This document shows positions 8,414-18,066 of a stretch of DNA of 64,000 nucleotides, one piece after another. Under the pieces are notes generated by a model. It was not told where the DNA came from, did no database searches, and saw nothing but the letters and a program-made list of their open reading frames with translations. Position 1 is the stretch's first letter; each line of letters opens with the position of its first letter. The stretch is from Desulfosudis oleivorans (GTDB lineage: Bacteria; Desulfobacterota; Desulfobacteria; Desulfobacterales; SURF-7), in the NCBI GenBank assembly GCA_020723305.1, contig DYJC01000003.1, forward strand, positions 186,584 through 250,583. Reading direction: 5' to 3'. The translations under genes were made by a program, and so were the position numbers.

Positions 8414-9917
8414 TTATATCGGTGCTGTTGATCTTGGAACCACAAGCAATCGTTTTATCATTTTTGATCAAAAAGGAGAGATTGTCGGTCTCAGCCAGAA
8501 AGAGCATCGGCAGATATTCCCGAAACCCGGCTGGGTGGAACATGATCCCATGGAGATCTGGCTGAACACGCAGGAAGTGATGAAAGAAGCACTGGTCAGG
8601 GCAAAGGTTTCCGGAAATGAGATCGCGGCCATCGGCATTACCAATCAGCGTGAAACCACCGTGGTGTGGGACAGGAATACGGGAAAACCCTATCATCAAG
8701 CCATTGTGTGGCAGTGCACCCGGACAGATAAAATATGCAAGGAACTGGAAAGTCATGAAGGGCAGAACCGTTTCCGGGAAAAAACAGGGCTTCCCATTGC
8801 CACCTATTTTTCCGGGCCAAAGGTACGCTGGATACTCGCGAATGTTCCGGAAGCCCGAAAAGCCGCGGAATCAGGAGATGCTCTGTTCGGGACCATTGAA
8901 ACCTGGATTATCTGGTGGCTCACCGGCGGACCGGATGGCGGCGCCCATGTGACCGATGTGACCAATGCCAGCCGGACCATGATGATGGATCTGCACACAT
9001 TGAACTGGGATGAGGATATCCTCCGAACCCTGGGTGTTCCTGCACGGATTCTTCCCCGGATTGTTCCGTCCATTGACCGGGATGTCTGGGGATATACACG
9101 GGAAAACGGCCCGCTCAAGGCCAGGATACCGGTTTGCGGTGCGCTTGGGGATCAGCAGGCTGCTCTGGTGGGTCAGACCTGTTTTTCCATGGGGGAGGCA
9201 AAAAATACGTATGGAACAGGCTGCTTTCTGTTATTGAACACGGGCACCACGCCGGTACATTCCCATCATGGACTGCTGACAACCGTGGGCTATCAGGTAC
9301 GGGGAGAAAAACCCGTGTATTGTCTGGAAGGCTCCATCGCCATTGCCGGAGCCCTGGTGCAGTGGCTTCGCGATAATCTGGGACTGATCCGGGAAGCAAG
9401 GGATGTTGAAGCTCTGGCAAAAACCGTTGATGATGCAGGCGGGATGTATATTGTCCCCGCTTTTTCCGGATTGTTTGCGCCATACTGGCGTTCCGATGCA
9501 CGGGGCGTTATGGTCGGGCTGACACGGTATGTGAACAAGGGGCATATCGCAAGAGCGGTTCTGGAAGCCAACGCTTACCAGACAAGGGATATCGTCAATG
9601 CCATGAGTAAGGATTCCGGCGTGATGCTGAAGAACCTCAAGGTCGATGGGGGTATGGTGGCCAATGAACTGCTCATGCAGTTTCAATCCGATATTCTGGA
9701 TGTCCCGGTGATCCGGCCAAAGATCACGGAAACCACTGCGCAGGGAGCTGCCTATGCAGCCGGTCTAGCAATAGGATTCTGGCCCAGTCTGGACAAGCTT
9801 CGTGAAAACTGGTCCATTGATAAAACATGGGAACCGAAAATGGGATCAAAACAGCGGGACCAGGGCTATCGAGGCTGGAAAAAAGCTGTGGAAAAATCGT
9901 TCGGCTGGATCGAATAG
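8406..9917 (+). CDS. glpK: Glycerol kinase
   Basis: 503 residues, the family's usual length. An FGGY-family kinase that phosphorylates glycerol to sn-glycerol-3-phosphate, feeding the upstream dehydrogenase. Motifs: [13 protein letters not shown] (phosphate-binding loop; most homologues read GTTSSR), [23 protein letters not shown], the [11 protein letters not shown] active-site Asp loop, and [20 protein letters not shown]. The start at 8406 is chosen because AGGAGG sits just upstream; the frame opens at 8379. It overlaps the previous gene by 8 bases. No glycerol facilitator (glpF) is present in the operon. Confidence 0.93.
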   Translation: MADYIGAVDLGTTSNRFIIFDQKGEIVGLSQKEHRQIFPKPGWVEHDPMEIWLNTQEVMKEALVRAKVSGNEIAAIGITNQRETTVVWDRNTGKPYHQAIVWQCTRTDKICKELESHEGQNRFREKTGLPIATYFSGPKVRWILANVPEARKAAESGDALFGTIETWIIWWLTGGPDGGAHVTDVTNASRTMMMDLHTLNWDEDILRTLGVPARILPRIVPSIDRDVWGYTRENGPLKARIPVCGALGDQQAALVGQTCFSMGEAKNTYGTGCFLLLNTGTTPVHSHHGLLTTVGYQVRGEKPVYCLEGSIAIAGALVQWLRDNLGLIREARDVEALAKTVDDAGGMYIVPAFSGLFAPYWRSDARGVMVGLTRYVNKGHIARAVLEANAYQTRDIVNAMSKDSGVMLKNLKVDGGMVANELLMQFQSDILDVPVIRPKITETTAQGAAYAAGLAIGFWPSLDKLRENWSIDKTWEPKMGSKQRDQGYRGWKKAVEKSFGWIE

Positions 9918-9918
9918 G

Positions 9919-11676
9919 TTATGGTATAAGTAATTCATTTATCTTATTTACATACTCTAAATTCGTGACTGGTTTTGATAAATGCCCAAGGTTCGGGTCT
10001 TTTTCCGTCAGTGCTTTCATCGACTCTAAGAACTCTATATTTCCTGAGATGAACATTACCGGGATATCTTTATCCTTTTCCCTGATATGGTTATAAACGT
10101 CTAAACCATTAATCTCTCCGGGAAGCATATAATCAAGGCTGACAATATCAAATTTGTTTCTGTCAAAAATATCAACTGCAATTTGCCCATTCGCAGCAAT
10201 GGACACAATATGGTTAAAGGGTTCCTGGGTTAATATCTGATACTGCACATCCGCTATTGCAGGTTCATCTTCAACCAGCAGGACCCTTCTCTTGTCATGG
10301 ATTTGACTTTTCACGGCCTCTTTTTTCTCATCTGAAGACAGGTGATCTTTGATTATTTGCAAAGCAATCGTAATCCGGGTGCCTTTCCCGACTTCACTTT
10401 CAAGGGAAATTTCTCCCTTATGTTTATCCACAATATATTTTTTTACATTTGACATGCCAAACCCTGTTCCTTTAATGTCCGATTTGTAAGATCCTGTTTT
10501 ATCATGGCTGCCTTTTAATGTAAAAGATGGTGTATAAATTGATGCCTGATGTGCTTTTGGAATACCACAACCATTATCCTCAATCTCACAATAAATCTTG
10601 TCATCTTGAGAATATGCTTTCAAAGTTAATGTGGGATTTTCGACTTTGCTCATGGCATGGATTGAATTCAGTACAAGATTTACCAATACATCCTGGATCA
10701 TTCCCGGATCAGCTAATAGCTTGGGTATTCCGGGTTTGTAATTTCTGCTTACCTGAATGCCGGTCAACTCTTTTTCCAACATTTTTAAGGCCAATTCCAT
10801 TTTGTCTTCGATCTTGAAGTAGGTTTGTTTGGGCTCCTGATCTTTGGAAAAAGAGATTAAGGTATTTGTTATGTCTCTTCCTCTTTCAGCGAATTCATCA
10901 ATACGTTCCAATTTTTTTTTGGTTTTTATATTATCGCAATCCATAATGGCAAGCTGTGCATTCCCCATTATTCCCATTAGCACATTATTAAAATCATGCG
11001 CCATCTTTCCTGCTACTTGTCCGATCAATGAGTGTTTGCTCTGTTCTGCAGCAAACTCCAATGCTTTTCTTTTTTCCTCTTCCGCCTGCTTACGGTTGGT
11101 GATATCCAGAGCGGTGAAGGTAACCCCTTTTGAGAGATCGTTTAAGTCCAAGGGCGTGGAGCTGAGCAGTATGTCCACAATATTCCCGTCCTTATGCTTC
11201 CAGCGTGTTTCTACTGTGCCGGTGCCGTAATTGCGGATCTGTTTGTACTTCTCGCAACCCACATACTCATAGTCCTCATTGCTCGGGTATAGAATTCTGG
11301 CGCTCTGACCGGTCAGTTCCTCTTCTGAGTAACCCGTCATCTCGCACAATCGAGCGTTGACCTTTGTAAATATACGGTCGATGACCACTCCGATACCGAT
11401 TGGGGCTGCCCGGAACACGCTCAACAACTCCCCCTCACTTTCCCGCAACGCCTTCTCCGCCATCTTCCTTTGGGAAATATCCTGTACGTGAGAGATGAAG
11501 CATAAAGGATCTCCTTTTTCATCACAGACACCATCATTGGCATTTTCAAAAGCAAGACGGAACCGTTCTTCGCTCTCCTTCGGGTCTTCTTCGGCTTGTT
11601 TGAGTTTCGTGACTTCTTGCTCTAACTCTTTAACCCTTTTTTCCAATTCCTCATAGGTTGGTTTGCCGGTCATCAT
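9919..11676 (-). CDS. PAS hybrid sensor histidine kinase/response regulator with an internally deleted PAS domain
   Basis: 585 residues, no membrane helix, so cytoplasmic. Order: N-terminal coiled coil (YEELEKRVKELEQEVTKLK), a collapsed PAS (about 35-75), an intact PAS (80-195), a histidine kinase with MAHDFNN (His at about 227), an ATPase with NLVLNSIHAM, DNGCGIP and GTGFGMSN, and a C-terminal receiver whose phospho-acceptor Asp is about 515 (SLDYMLPG). The first PAS jumps from 'FENANDGVC' straight to 'DEKGDPLCFISHVQD', the start and end of a normal PAS with about 80 residues missing. AGGGAG precedes the ATG. A 48-aa ORF lies 9 bases upstream. Stimulus and target are unknown; the receiver may relay to another phosphotransfer protein. 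Confidence 0.88.
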   Translation of the reverse strand: MMTGKPTYEELEKRVKELEQEVTKLKQAEEDPKESEERFRLAFENANDGVCDEKGDPLCFISHVQDISQRKMAEKALRESEGELLSVFRAAPIGIGVVIDRIFTKVNARLCEMTGYSEEELTGQSARILYPSNEDYEYVGCEKYKQIRNYGTGTVETRWKHKDGNIVDILLSSTPLDLNDLSKGVTFTALDITNRKQAEEEKRKALEFAAEQSKHSLIGQVAGKMAHDFNNVLMGIMGNAQLAIMDCDNIKTKKKLERIDEFAERGRDITNTLISFSKDQEPKQTYFKIEDKMELALKMLEKELTGIQVSRNYKPGIPKLLADPGMIQDVLVNLVLNSIHAMSKVENPTLTLKAYSQDDKIYCEIEDNGCGIPKAHQASIYTPSFTLKGSHDKTGSYKSDIKGTGFGMSNVKKYIVDKHKGEISLESEVGKGTRITIALQIIKDHLSSDEKKEAVKSQIHDKRRVLLVEDEPAIADVQYQILTQEPFNHIVSIAANGQIAVDIFDRNKFDIVSLDYMLPGEINGLDVYNHIREKDKDIPVMFISGNIEFLESMKALTEKDPNLGHLSKPVTNLEYVNKINELLIP

Positions 11677-11685
11677 AAACTCCCT

Positions 11686-11832
11686 TTAAGCAATGGTGGT
11701 TCCGTCGGTATATGCCGGATGGGCCAGGTCTTTATAGACGTCGATTGCAACTTCCGAATGATGGATTGGTCTGTCCGGATAATTCAAATTTTTCGGCCAC
11801 TGTTTTGGCCGGCTTGAAAAATTTTTCGCCAT
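11686..11832 (-). CDS. Small conserved-looking protein of unknown function, 48 aa
   Basis: Starts at an ATG preceded by a strong GAGGAGGG ribosome site five bases away; the open frame runs farther up to 11922 but without such a site. The protein is rich in Pro, Asp and His (SRPKQWPKNLNYPDRPIHHS, then VAIDVYKDLAHPAYTDG), with no hydrophobic helix and no signal peptide. It is followed after 9 bases by the hybrid kinase and is probably co-transcribed with it. I do not recognise the family. The ribosome site and spacing support it being real. Confidence 0.5.
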   Translation of the reverse strand: MAKNFSSRPKQWPKNLNYPDRPIHHSEVAIDVYKDLAHPAYTDGTTIA

Positions 11833-12183
11833 CCCAACCCTCCTCTCTCTTTGTAATTTGTTTTTCAGGAATTCTTCAGGTGTGAACGTATGATCGACTA
11901 TTATCACTGATCTCACTATCAAACAATAAAAATTGACCGAATCGCTCCAAGGTAAAACGGATGTAGATATACAAGTATTTGTAAAATCGGAATAATTTCA
12001 GATAGTGTCCATTGCTGTATCCACAAATTTATTGACATATCAGCGTTCTTGGCATATGGTTGTTTTGAAAAAAATAAGTTTTTATTTCCCACATGCTTTT
12101 TTCGGTAGCATGGCAACATCTAATCCCGTTCAGATTCATCAGTTCAATATAAACCTCGTAAAATGACATGGAGATAACAAACA
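11833..12183. other. Non-coding stretch between divergent genes
   Basis: About 350 AT-rich bases between the 48-aa ORF and metF. It must hold the promoters of the kinase unit and of metF. I see no inverted repeat or consensus promoter clear enough to place. Confidence 0.4.
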
Positions 12184-13041
12184 GTGGATTGGTTACATAA
12201 ATTCAGACAGCAATACATCATCACTACAGAGTTGGGGCCGGTCAAGGGTGCTTTGTTTGAAGAAGCCCTTGACAAGGCCGGGATATACCTTACGTTGGAC
12301 GGCATCAATATCCATGATTGTCCCATGGGAAATCTGCGAATCAATTCCATTGCCATGGCCGGTCTGATTCAATCCAGATTGAATATCACGGCGATTCCCC
12401 ACTATACCTGCCGTGACCGCAGCCTGCTGGGCACCCAGGCTGATTTGCTGGGAGCGCATGCCTTGGGTATCCGGGCGCTTCTGGTAACCACGGGGGATCC
12501 TCCCAAGCATGGCCCATACCTGTCTAAACCGGTTTATGATTACAACACCTTTGATCTGATCCGGCTGATCAAAAAAATGAATAAAGGTCTGGATGTCAAT
12601 GATAAGGAATTCGGCGGCAATACGGACTTCACCGTTGCCTGCACTGCCATGCCCACGGCCCGCGATCTTGACCGCGAATTGGAACGAATGCAGAGAAAAA
12701 TTGATGCCGGCGCTGATTTTTTTCAGACCCAGGTAGTCTATGATGTGGAAAAGGCGATTCGTTTTGCCGAGGCTGCCCGCAAACTCGGCAAGCCGATTCT
12801 GATGGGCATTATGCCCTTGAAAAGCGTTAAAATGGCGCGATACATGCAGGAAAAGGTCGAAGGCATCGATGTGCCGGATGATATCATTGAGAGTATGGAA
12901 AAGCACGGTCAAACCGGTGTGGATATCACGTGCAGGATCATCCGCGAAATCCGTCCTTATGTGGAAGGCATTCACATCATGGCCCTGGGAGATGTAAAAG
13001 GAACCAATCAGATCATCGAATTCACGCGTGCTCTCCCGTGA
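12184..13041 (+). CDS. metF: Methylenetetrahydrofolate reductase (MetF family)
   Basis: 285 residues. A TIM-barrel flavoprotein that interconverts 5,10-methylene-THF and 5-methyl-THF. Motifs: ITTELGPVKGA near the N-terminus, HYTCRDRSLLG, 'ALLVTTGDPPKHG' (the L[A/V]-x-x-GDPP folate/FAD signature), and GADFFQTQVVYD with a family-typical Gln. A GTG start with GGAG about ten bases upstream fits best; the nearby ATG at 12168 is out of frame. In sulfate reducers MetF serves the Wood-Ljungdahl branch, normally with MetV and Hdr/Mvh partners. None are adjacent here, so it is stand-alone and could serve methionine synthesis instead. Confidence 0.87.
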   Translation: MDWLHKFRQQYIITTELGPVKGALFEEALDKAGIYLTLDGINIHDCPMGNLRINSIAMAGLIQSRLNITAIPHYTCRDRSLLGTQADLLGAHALGIRALLVTTGDPPKHGPYLSKPVYDYNTFDLIRLIKKMNKGLDVNDKEFGGNTDFTVACTAMPTARDLDRELERMQRKIDAGADFFQTQVVYDVEKAIRFAEAARKLGKPILMGIMPLKSVKMARYMQEKVEGIDVPDDIIESMEKHGQTGVDITCRIIREIRPYVEGIHIMALGDVKGTNQIIEFTRALP

Positions 13042-13113
13042 GGATAATGGATGGGAAAACCGTCAAACAATCAAAGCCTATATTTTACCGTATAAATGTC
13101 GTATACAATGTCG

Positions 13114-13142
13114 TTGACACATAAACGGATTTTATATATACT
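13114..13142 (+). promoter_or_regulatory. Sigma-70-type promoter for the binding protein / chemoreceptor operon
   Basis: TTGACA, 17-base spacer, TATACT: a near-perfect sigma-70 promoter with start expected near 13149, about 90 bases before the first gene at 13241. GTATAAATGTCGTATAC just upstream is palindromic at its ends and may be a regulator site. Confidence 0.7.
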
Positions 13143-13240
13143 CTTTTTCAAAAAAAGCGCGATCCTATCTTCGATTTTTTACCATCTCCAAACAATAAGC
13201 GGTATTCTTTCCTGAAAATTAAAAAAGCGAATGGAGGTCA

Positions 13241-14245
13241 TTGTTGATATCCAAAAAACTGTTTTATTTATCCATTCTGATTGCCCTTATGTTGTCATTG
13301 CATGTTGGAAATGTTTTCTGTACGGAAAAAACAATTCTTGTCATCGAAAGCTATCATGCTGAGTATCCCTGGGACGCCAGTTACAAAAGCGGCTTGGAAG
13401 AAGCTTTAGTCAAGAAATACAAACTGGTCTATTTCGAGATGGACACCAAGAGATTGCCGAAAGATCAGCATCAGAAGATGGCGGATCAGGCTTGGGAAAA
13501 ATATCTTTCGGAAAAACCCGTTCTGGTCATTATCGGTGATGATGCCGGGTTGAAAATGCTGGGTCCCAAATTCGCAGAAACAAGCACACCGGTTGTTTAT
13601 CTTGGAATCAACAATAACCCGAGAAATTATTTTTCCTTGCTGCCGACCAATATAACCGGAGTGCTTGAAAGGCCTTTATTAAAAAGATCTATTGCCGATA
13701 TTCAAAAAATTCTCCCGGATACAAAGAGTGTACTGGTTCTTTTTGATTCGGACATTACCGCGCAAATTACAAAAAAAGAGGTTTTTGAAGATAAAGACAG
13801 TCAAAATATAAAAGATATCAAGATAGAAATTAAATTGATCGGCGATTTACAAACCTGGCAAAATACAATCCTATCTTCAAAAGGAAAATATGACGCCTGT
13901 GTGATTGGCTTATATCAATCCGTAAAGGATGTGGACGGCAAACCGGTCAATGCAGAGGATCTCATCACCTGGACGTCAAATAATACCCCTATTCCTCCTT
14001 TTGCCTTTTGGGATTTTGCAATCGGTGGGAATAAAACCATTGGCGGCTTGGTTCTGCATGGAAAGGAGATGGGTGTTTTGGCAAGCGGTTTGGTGCTAAA
14101 AATTCTTGAACAAGGCAAAACCCCAAAAGAGCTGTTTCCGATCACGAATGATCAGGGAATTTTGTTGTTCAGCAAATCACAACTGACGAAATGGGGTATC
14201 AAATTGCCGGAAAATATGGCTTCAACCGCTGGTTTTGTCGATTAA
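13241..14245 (+). CDS. Periplasmic ABC-type substrate-binding protein (ABC_sub_bind family), orphan
   Basis: 334 residues with a signal peptide (MLISKKLFYLSILIALMLSL, cleavage near residue 26). The mature part resembles the uncharacterised ABC transporter substrate-binding family (Pfam ABC_sub_bind): VIESYHAEYPWDASYKSGLE, VIIGDDAGLKMLGPKF, PVVYLGINNNPRN, with a second lobe near SVLVLFDSD. It starts at TTG; AATGGAGG lies 5 bases before it. No ATP-binding or permease gene follows; instead a chemoreceptor and another binding protein do. It likely presents a ligand to the chemoreceptor. The ligand is unknown. Confidence 0.8.
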   Translation: MLISKKLFYLSILIALMLSLHVGNVFCTEKTILVIESYHAEYPWDASYKSGLEEALVKKYKLVYFEMDTKRLPKDQHQKMADQAWEKYLSEKPVLVIIGDDAGLKMLGPKFAETSTPVVYLGINNNPRNYFSLLPTNITGVLERPLLKRSIADIQKILPDTKSVLVLFDSDITAQITKKEVFEDKDSQNIKDIKIEIKLIGDLQTWQNTILSSKGKYDACVIGLYQSVKDVDGKPVNAEDLITWTSNNTPIPPFAFWDFAIGGNKTIGGLVLHGKEMGVLASGLVLKILEQGKTPKELFPITNDQGILLFSKSQLTKWGIKLPENMASTAGFVD

Positions 14246-14342
14246 TGAATAGTAAAAAGTACTCTAGATCAGATTCCGAAGGACCATGGATTTTAGGAGC
14301 ATCCGCAAATAGAAACAAAAAGGGCAGATGGGAGCACATGCT

Positions 14343-16265
14343 ATGAAAACAAGAAGAATCGGAATTGCCATTAAAATCGTTTTGGCTGCGGGAACCGCGA
14401 TTTTACTTCTACTTTCCATCAATGGGGTAATTTTTCTCAATATGGAATCAAACCTTGTGGATAGTATCCTGGAAGAATATGTGAAAAAAGTGAATGGGGA
14501 AATTGAGGAACAAGGGAAAAATCAAACCAAAACACTTCAGGAGAATGTATCCATCCATGCAAAGGTTCTGGGAAATGCGGCCGCTACTTTTTTATATAAC
14601 CTGGATAAGGCCTCCATGGAACGTATGCTGGATGCCTATATCCGGCTGCCGGAATTGAAAGCGGTCAAAGTGATTGATGAGGAAGGGGCAACATTCTTTT
14701 CCATCTGGAAAAATCCGGATGTTCAGGTGGGTAAGGAGATTCCCGGCAATGTTGTTCTGGATGAAAAACTGTCCGGCAAGGCAGATGCATTTGTCAAAGA
14801 GGAGAGAGTCGGCAAATTGTACATCTATTTTACGGATGAGATCATAAAGGCCCGGATGGATCGAAGTAAACAGAAAGCCAAGACCGACCTTGCGTCCTTT
14901 CAGTCGAGGATTGATGATGAATTCAATCGATCCATATGGATCCAGGCAGGTGTGATATTCGGGGTTGTGCTGATTCTTGCATTGGTGATTGTTTTTACAA
15001 TGAAAACCATTGCGATTAAACCGATTCAGCTTGTTGCAGAAGGGGCAAGACGGTTTGCACTGGGAGATATTGCCCTGGAAGGAATGAATTGGAATGAGAT
15101 CGAAAAGATCAATAAGCGTGGCGATGAACTGGGAGATACGGTAAGGGCGTTTTCTTCACTCACAAAATATATGCAGGAAAAGGTAAAGGCCGCCGGTGAG
15201 ATCGCCAAGGGAAATCTTGGTATTGATGTGGATATGAAATCCAAAGAAGATCAGCTTGGGAAAGCACTGGTACAGATGCTGGAAAGCCTGAACCAGGTAG
15301 TGGGAGATCTGTATTCAGCGGCGGAGAAGGTGGATAGAGGATCCAGACAGGTTTCGGATTCCAGTCAGTCTCTTTCTCAGGGGGCTACGGAACAGGCAGC
15401 ATCTCTCGAACAGATCACCAGCTCCATGGCGGAAATCAACAAGCAGACAAAAACCAATGCGGAGAATGCAACCCAGGCCAACAATCTGTCTGCATCTGCC
15501 CAGGCTGCCGGCAAGAGCGGTGTGGAAAAAATGGAAACCATGATGGCGGCCATTGGAAGCATCAGTGCTTCCGGTAAAGAGATTGAAAAAATCATTAAAG
15601 TGATCGATGATATTGCTTTTCAGACCAATCTACTGGCCTTGAATGCAGCGGTTGAGGCTGCCCGTGCAGGTAAACATGGAAAAGGGTTTGCGGTGGTTGC
15701 CCAGGAGGTTCGGTCTCTTGCAGCGCGGAGTGCAAAAGCAGCTCAGGAAACAGCCGTTATGATCGAGGGGTCTGTCCGGAAGGTTGAGGAAGGCAGCCGG
15801 ATCGCAAAAGAGACATCACAGGCACTGAATGAGATTTCGGAAAGCATCACAAAAGCAACCGACCTGGTCGGAGAGATCGCTGCGGCATCCAATGAGCAGG
15901 CGCAAGGCATATCCCAGATCAATCAGGGATTGGCACAGATTGACGGCGTCACCCAGCAAAACACGGCCAATGCAGAGGAGACATCTTCCGCTGCTGAAGA
16001 ACTGACGGCTCTGTCTGCGGAAGTTCGAACCCTGCTTTCCCGATTTCAATTAAAAGGAAGGGTTTTACACAGAGATCTTCCAGGCCCCAAAAAACCTTCT
16101 TCATCCGTTCCGGTCCGGGAAAAAGAGAAAATAGTAAAACCGATGCGCAAACCAGTTGAAATTCCCTGGGGGCAACAGCCTGAATCCACCGGATATGGTG
16201 AGGTGAAGCAGATTGAGCCTTCAAAGGTAATTGCATTAGACGACCATGAATTCGGGAAATATTAA
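14343..16265 (+). CDS. Methyl-accepting chemotaxis protein with periplasmic sensor region
   Basis: About 640 residues from the ATG at 14343; the frame also opens at 14328. One N-terminal helix ([20 protein letters not shown]), a periplasmic region of about 165 residues, a second helix near 200-222, a HAMP domain ([20 protein letters not shown]) and a long signalling coiled coil. The hairpin tip reads [20 protein letters not shown] then [15 protein letters not shown], diagnostic for MCPs that dock CheA/CheW. The tail ends VIALDDHEF and lacks a CheR-tethering pentapeptide. Flanked on both sides by binding-protein genes, which probably supply its stimuli. Confidence 0.92.
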   Translation: MKTRRIGIAIKIVLAAGTAILLLLSINGVIFLNMESNLVDSILEEYVKKVNGEIEEQGKNQTKTLQENVSIHAKVLGNAAATFLYNLDKASMERMLDAYIRLPELKAVKVIDEEGATFFSIWKNPDVQVGKEIPGNVVLDEKLSGKADAFVKEERVGKLYIYFTDEIIKARMDRSKQKAKTDLASFQSRIDDEFNRSIWIQAGVIFGVVLILALVIVFTMKTIAIKPIQLVAEGARRFALGDIALEGMNWNEIEKINKRGDELGDTVRAFSSLTKYMQEKVKAAGEIAKGNLGIDVDMKSKEDQLGKALVQMLESLNQVVGDLYSAAEKVDRGSRQVSDSSQSLSQGATEQAASLEQITSSMAEINKQTKTNAENATQANNLSASAQAAGKSGVEKMETMMAAIGSISASGKEIEKIIKVIDDIAFQTNLLALNAAVEAARAGKHGKGFAVVAQEVRSLAARSAKAAQETAVMIEGSVRKVEEGSRIAKETSQALNEISESITKATDLVGEIAAASNEQAQGISQINQGLAQIDGVTQQNTANAEETSSAAEELTALSAEVRTLLSRFQLKGRVLHRDLPGPKKPSSSVPVREKEKIVKPMRKPVEIPWGQQPESTGYGEVKQIEPSKVIALDDHEFGKY

Positions 16266-16286
16266 AAAACGAACAAGTGGGGCAAA

Positions 16287-17042
16287 ATGATTAAAAATGC
16301 TCTTACCACAGTATTCGTAATTGCACTTGTAATTAGCTTCAGATCCTGGTCATTTTCCGATGAATGTACGAAAGTTACTATCCATTATAATGAAAGACCT
16401 CCATATCAGATAACATCAGGCAATCAGGTCACTGGCATTACAATTGATCCTATTGCAAAAGCCTTTCAAAAGACGGGAATCCCCTTTCAATGGACTGTAA
16501 CTCCAAGCAAACGCCAGATGGTTCTGTTTGAGGCAAATATAGGGTGTGACTGTGGAGTTGGCTGGTTTAAAAATCCTGACCGTGAAAAATTTGCTCTTTT
16601 TACTACCGTGATCTATAAAGATAAACCTCAGGTTGCCATTGTAAGAAGCAATGATATGCGGCTAAAAAACGGAACAACCATTGATGCCGCTTTTGCAAAT
16701 AAAGAGCTGCATCTACTGGTTAAAGACGGTTATTCATATGGGGCATCACTTGATGAAAAAATAGCCAAAGGTAATCCACCCCTCATAAAAACCACTGTTG
16801 AAAATGTCAATATGATCTATATGCTTAAAAATGAGCGCGCAGATTACTATATCCTTGCTCCTGAAGAAGCCGAAAGCCTAGTCACATCAGCGGGCCTGAA
16901 AATGAACGAATTCAGACTGGTATCCTTTTCCGATATGCCTCCTGGAAATGAACGCTATTTGATGTGCAGCAAAAATGTTGGTGAAAATATTATTAAAAAA
17001 ATCTCGGCGGCATTATCAGAAATCGTACACGTGTCAGAATAG
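16287..17042 (+). CDS. Periplasmic solute-binding protein, SBP_bac_3 family, orphan
   Basis: 251 residues with a signal peptide (MIKNALTTVFVIALVISFRS, cleavage near 'FSD'). The fold signature is 'VTIHYNERPPYQITSGNQVT' followed by IDPIAKAFQKTGIPFQWTV, as in amino-acid-type PBPb domains. No permease is nearby. It is the third gene of the unit with a binding protein and a chemoreceptor, 21 bases after the latter, and a strong terminator follows 200 bases on. The sensory role is inferred. Confidence 0.8.
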   Translation: MIKNALTTVFVIALVISFRSWSFSDECTKVTIHYNERPPYQITSGNQVTGITIDPIAKAFQKTGIPFQWTVTPSKRQMVLFEANIGCDCGVGWFKNPDREKFALFTTVIYKDKPQVAIVRSNDMRLKNGTTIDAAFANKELHLLVKDGYSYGASLDEKIAKGNPPLIKTTVENVNMIYMLKNERADYYILAPEEAESLVTSAGLKMNEFRLVSFSDMPPGNERYLMCSKNVGENIIKKISAALSEIVHVSE

Positions 17043-17088
17043 CTATTTTTCATTTAGTTCAACAGATGTTGCATCGACAGTTTTTTAT

Positions 17089-17233
17089 ACAAGCTATCTC
17101 AAAAAAAAGATTTTGGTTCAAAATCAAGGCGGATTCAGATTTCGAACCGCAGGCATACACGGAGTATGTCGAGGATTTGAAATATGAATCCAACGCAGAG
17201 TTTGGGCCAATAGACTTTTTTGAGATAGCTTGT
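17089..17233. repeat. 145-bp element with perfect 18-bp terminal inverted repeats (MITE/REP-like)
   Basis: Ends are ACAAGCTATCTCAAAAAA and its exact complement. The similarity continues imperfectly inward (GATTTTGGTTC against GTCTATTGGCC). The core contains GGCATACACGGAGTATGTCG. There is no ORF with coding character. It lies between a stop codon and that operon's terminator, as if inserted there. I found no second copy in this window. Confidence 0.65.
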
Positions 17234-17241
17234 AGTAACAG

Positions 17242-17270
17242 GCCCTGCTCACATGAGCAGGGCTTTTTTT
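17242..17270 (+). terminator. Strong rho-independent terminator
   Basis: GCCCTGCTC, loop ACAT, GAGCAGGGC, then seven T. It ends the operon beginning at 13241 and is displaced about 200 bases from the last stop by the inverted-repeat element. Confidence 0.9.
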
Positions 17271-17428
17271 GTCGATTTTTTTCATAATCAAATATTTTTT
17301 TAAAATGAATCCAATCTGGTTTGAAAAATAATTGACATCCATCATATTTTATGAACATTAATTTTTAATTATCTGTTAATATATATAATATAATTTATCT
17401 TTTGTTCAGTTATCAACGGTATGGCGTC

Positions 17429-18061
17429 ATGGAAAACAGAGAAAAGAAAACAAGGAAGAATGCCGGAATTCAAAAACCCAGGATCATCAGAAGCTTCTAT
17501 GAGACGATACTGGAAGAAGGGTTTGAGGGTGCATCCATAGCAAAAGTATCAAAGCGGCTGGATATTCAGTCAACGCTGATCATCCATTATTTCGGCAACA
17601 AGGAGAATATGACGCTGGCTCTTGTGGATTATGTGGTTGAAGAGTATTCGAAAATTTTTAAAAAGATTCGAGCCCAGAGAAAAGAGAGTGATCCGAAAGA
17701 GAGGATGCAGTCTTTTTTCAACACCATCTGGAGCAAACCGTATTATGAAGCGATTCATATCGCAGCATCTTTATCGGTGATCAGCGTCAGCTTTCGAAAC
17801 CATCGGGTCCGGAAAAAGATTGAGTGGCTGTATCAGCAGTTTAAAACACTGCTGATTCAGGAATTGGAAGCGTTTTTTGATCAAAAAGGGATGGAAACAC
17901 AAAATGTCGAACGCACGGCAAATGTTCTGATTTCAATGGTGGAAGGTTCAAGGCATTTCCGACATTTTTTTATAAAGACCAAAGATATCAACCAATATAA
18001 CCGGGATATGATGATGGCAGCGATCCGTATCGTTCATAACCAATCATGGCAGGAGGAATAA
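17429..18061 (+). CDS. TetR/AcrR-family regulator
   Basis: 210 residues from the ATG at 17429; the frame opens at a TTG at 17402. The N-terminal TetR HTH is visible as IIRSFYETILEEGFEGASIA then KVSKRLDIQSTLIIHYFGNK, with the family's 'HYF-xxKExM' ending. The C-terminal ligand domain, about 150 residues, is helical and not assignable to a ligand class. It ends 5 bases before the QueG-like gene and is presumably in one operon with it, perhaps autoregulating. TTGACA occurs at 17332-17337, but I cannot place a convincing -10. Confidence 0.82.
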   Translation: MENREKKTRKNAGIQKPRIIRSFYETILEEGFEGASIAKVSKRLDIQSTLIIHYFGNKENMTLALVDYVVEEYSKIFKKIRAQRKESDPKERMQSFFNTIWSKPYYEAIHIAASLSVISVSFRNHRVRKKIEWLYQQFKTLLIQELEAFFDQKGMETQNVERTANVLISMVEGSRHFRHFFIKTKDINQYNRDMMMAAIRIVHNQSWQEE

Positions 18062-18066
18062 TTGTA

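Noticed and set aside
8406-9917. A glycerol facilitator (glpF) hidden in the operon
   Set aside because: No aquaporin-like NPA motifs occur in any frame between glpA and the kinase gene.
17066-17287. Short ORFs on both strands
   Set aside because: They lie across the 145-bp inverted-repeat element and its terminator; coding frames there are a by-product of the repeat.
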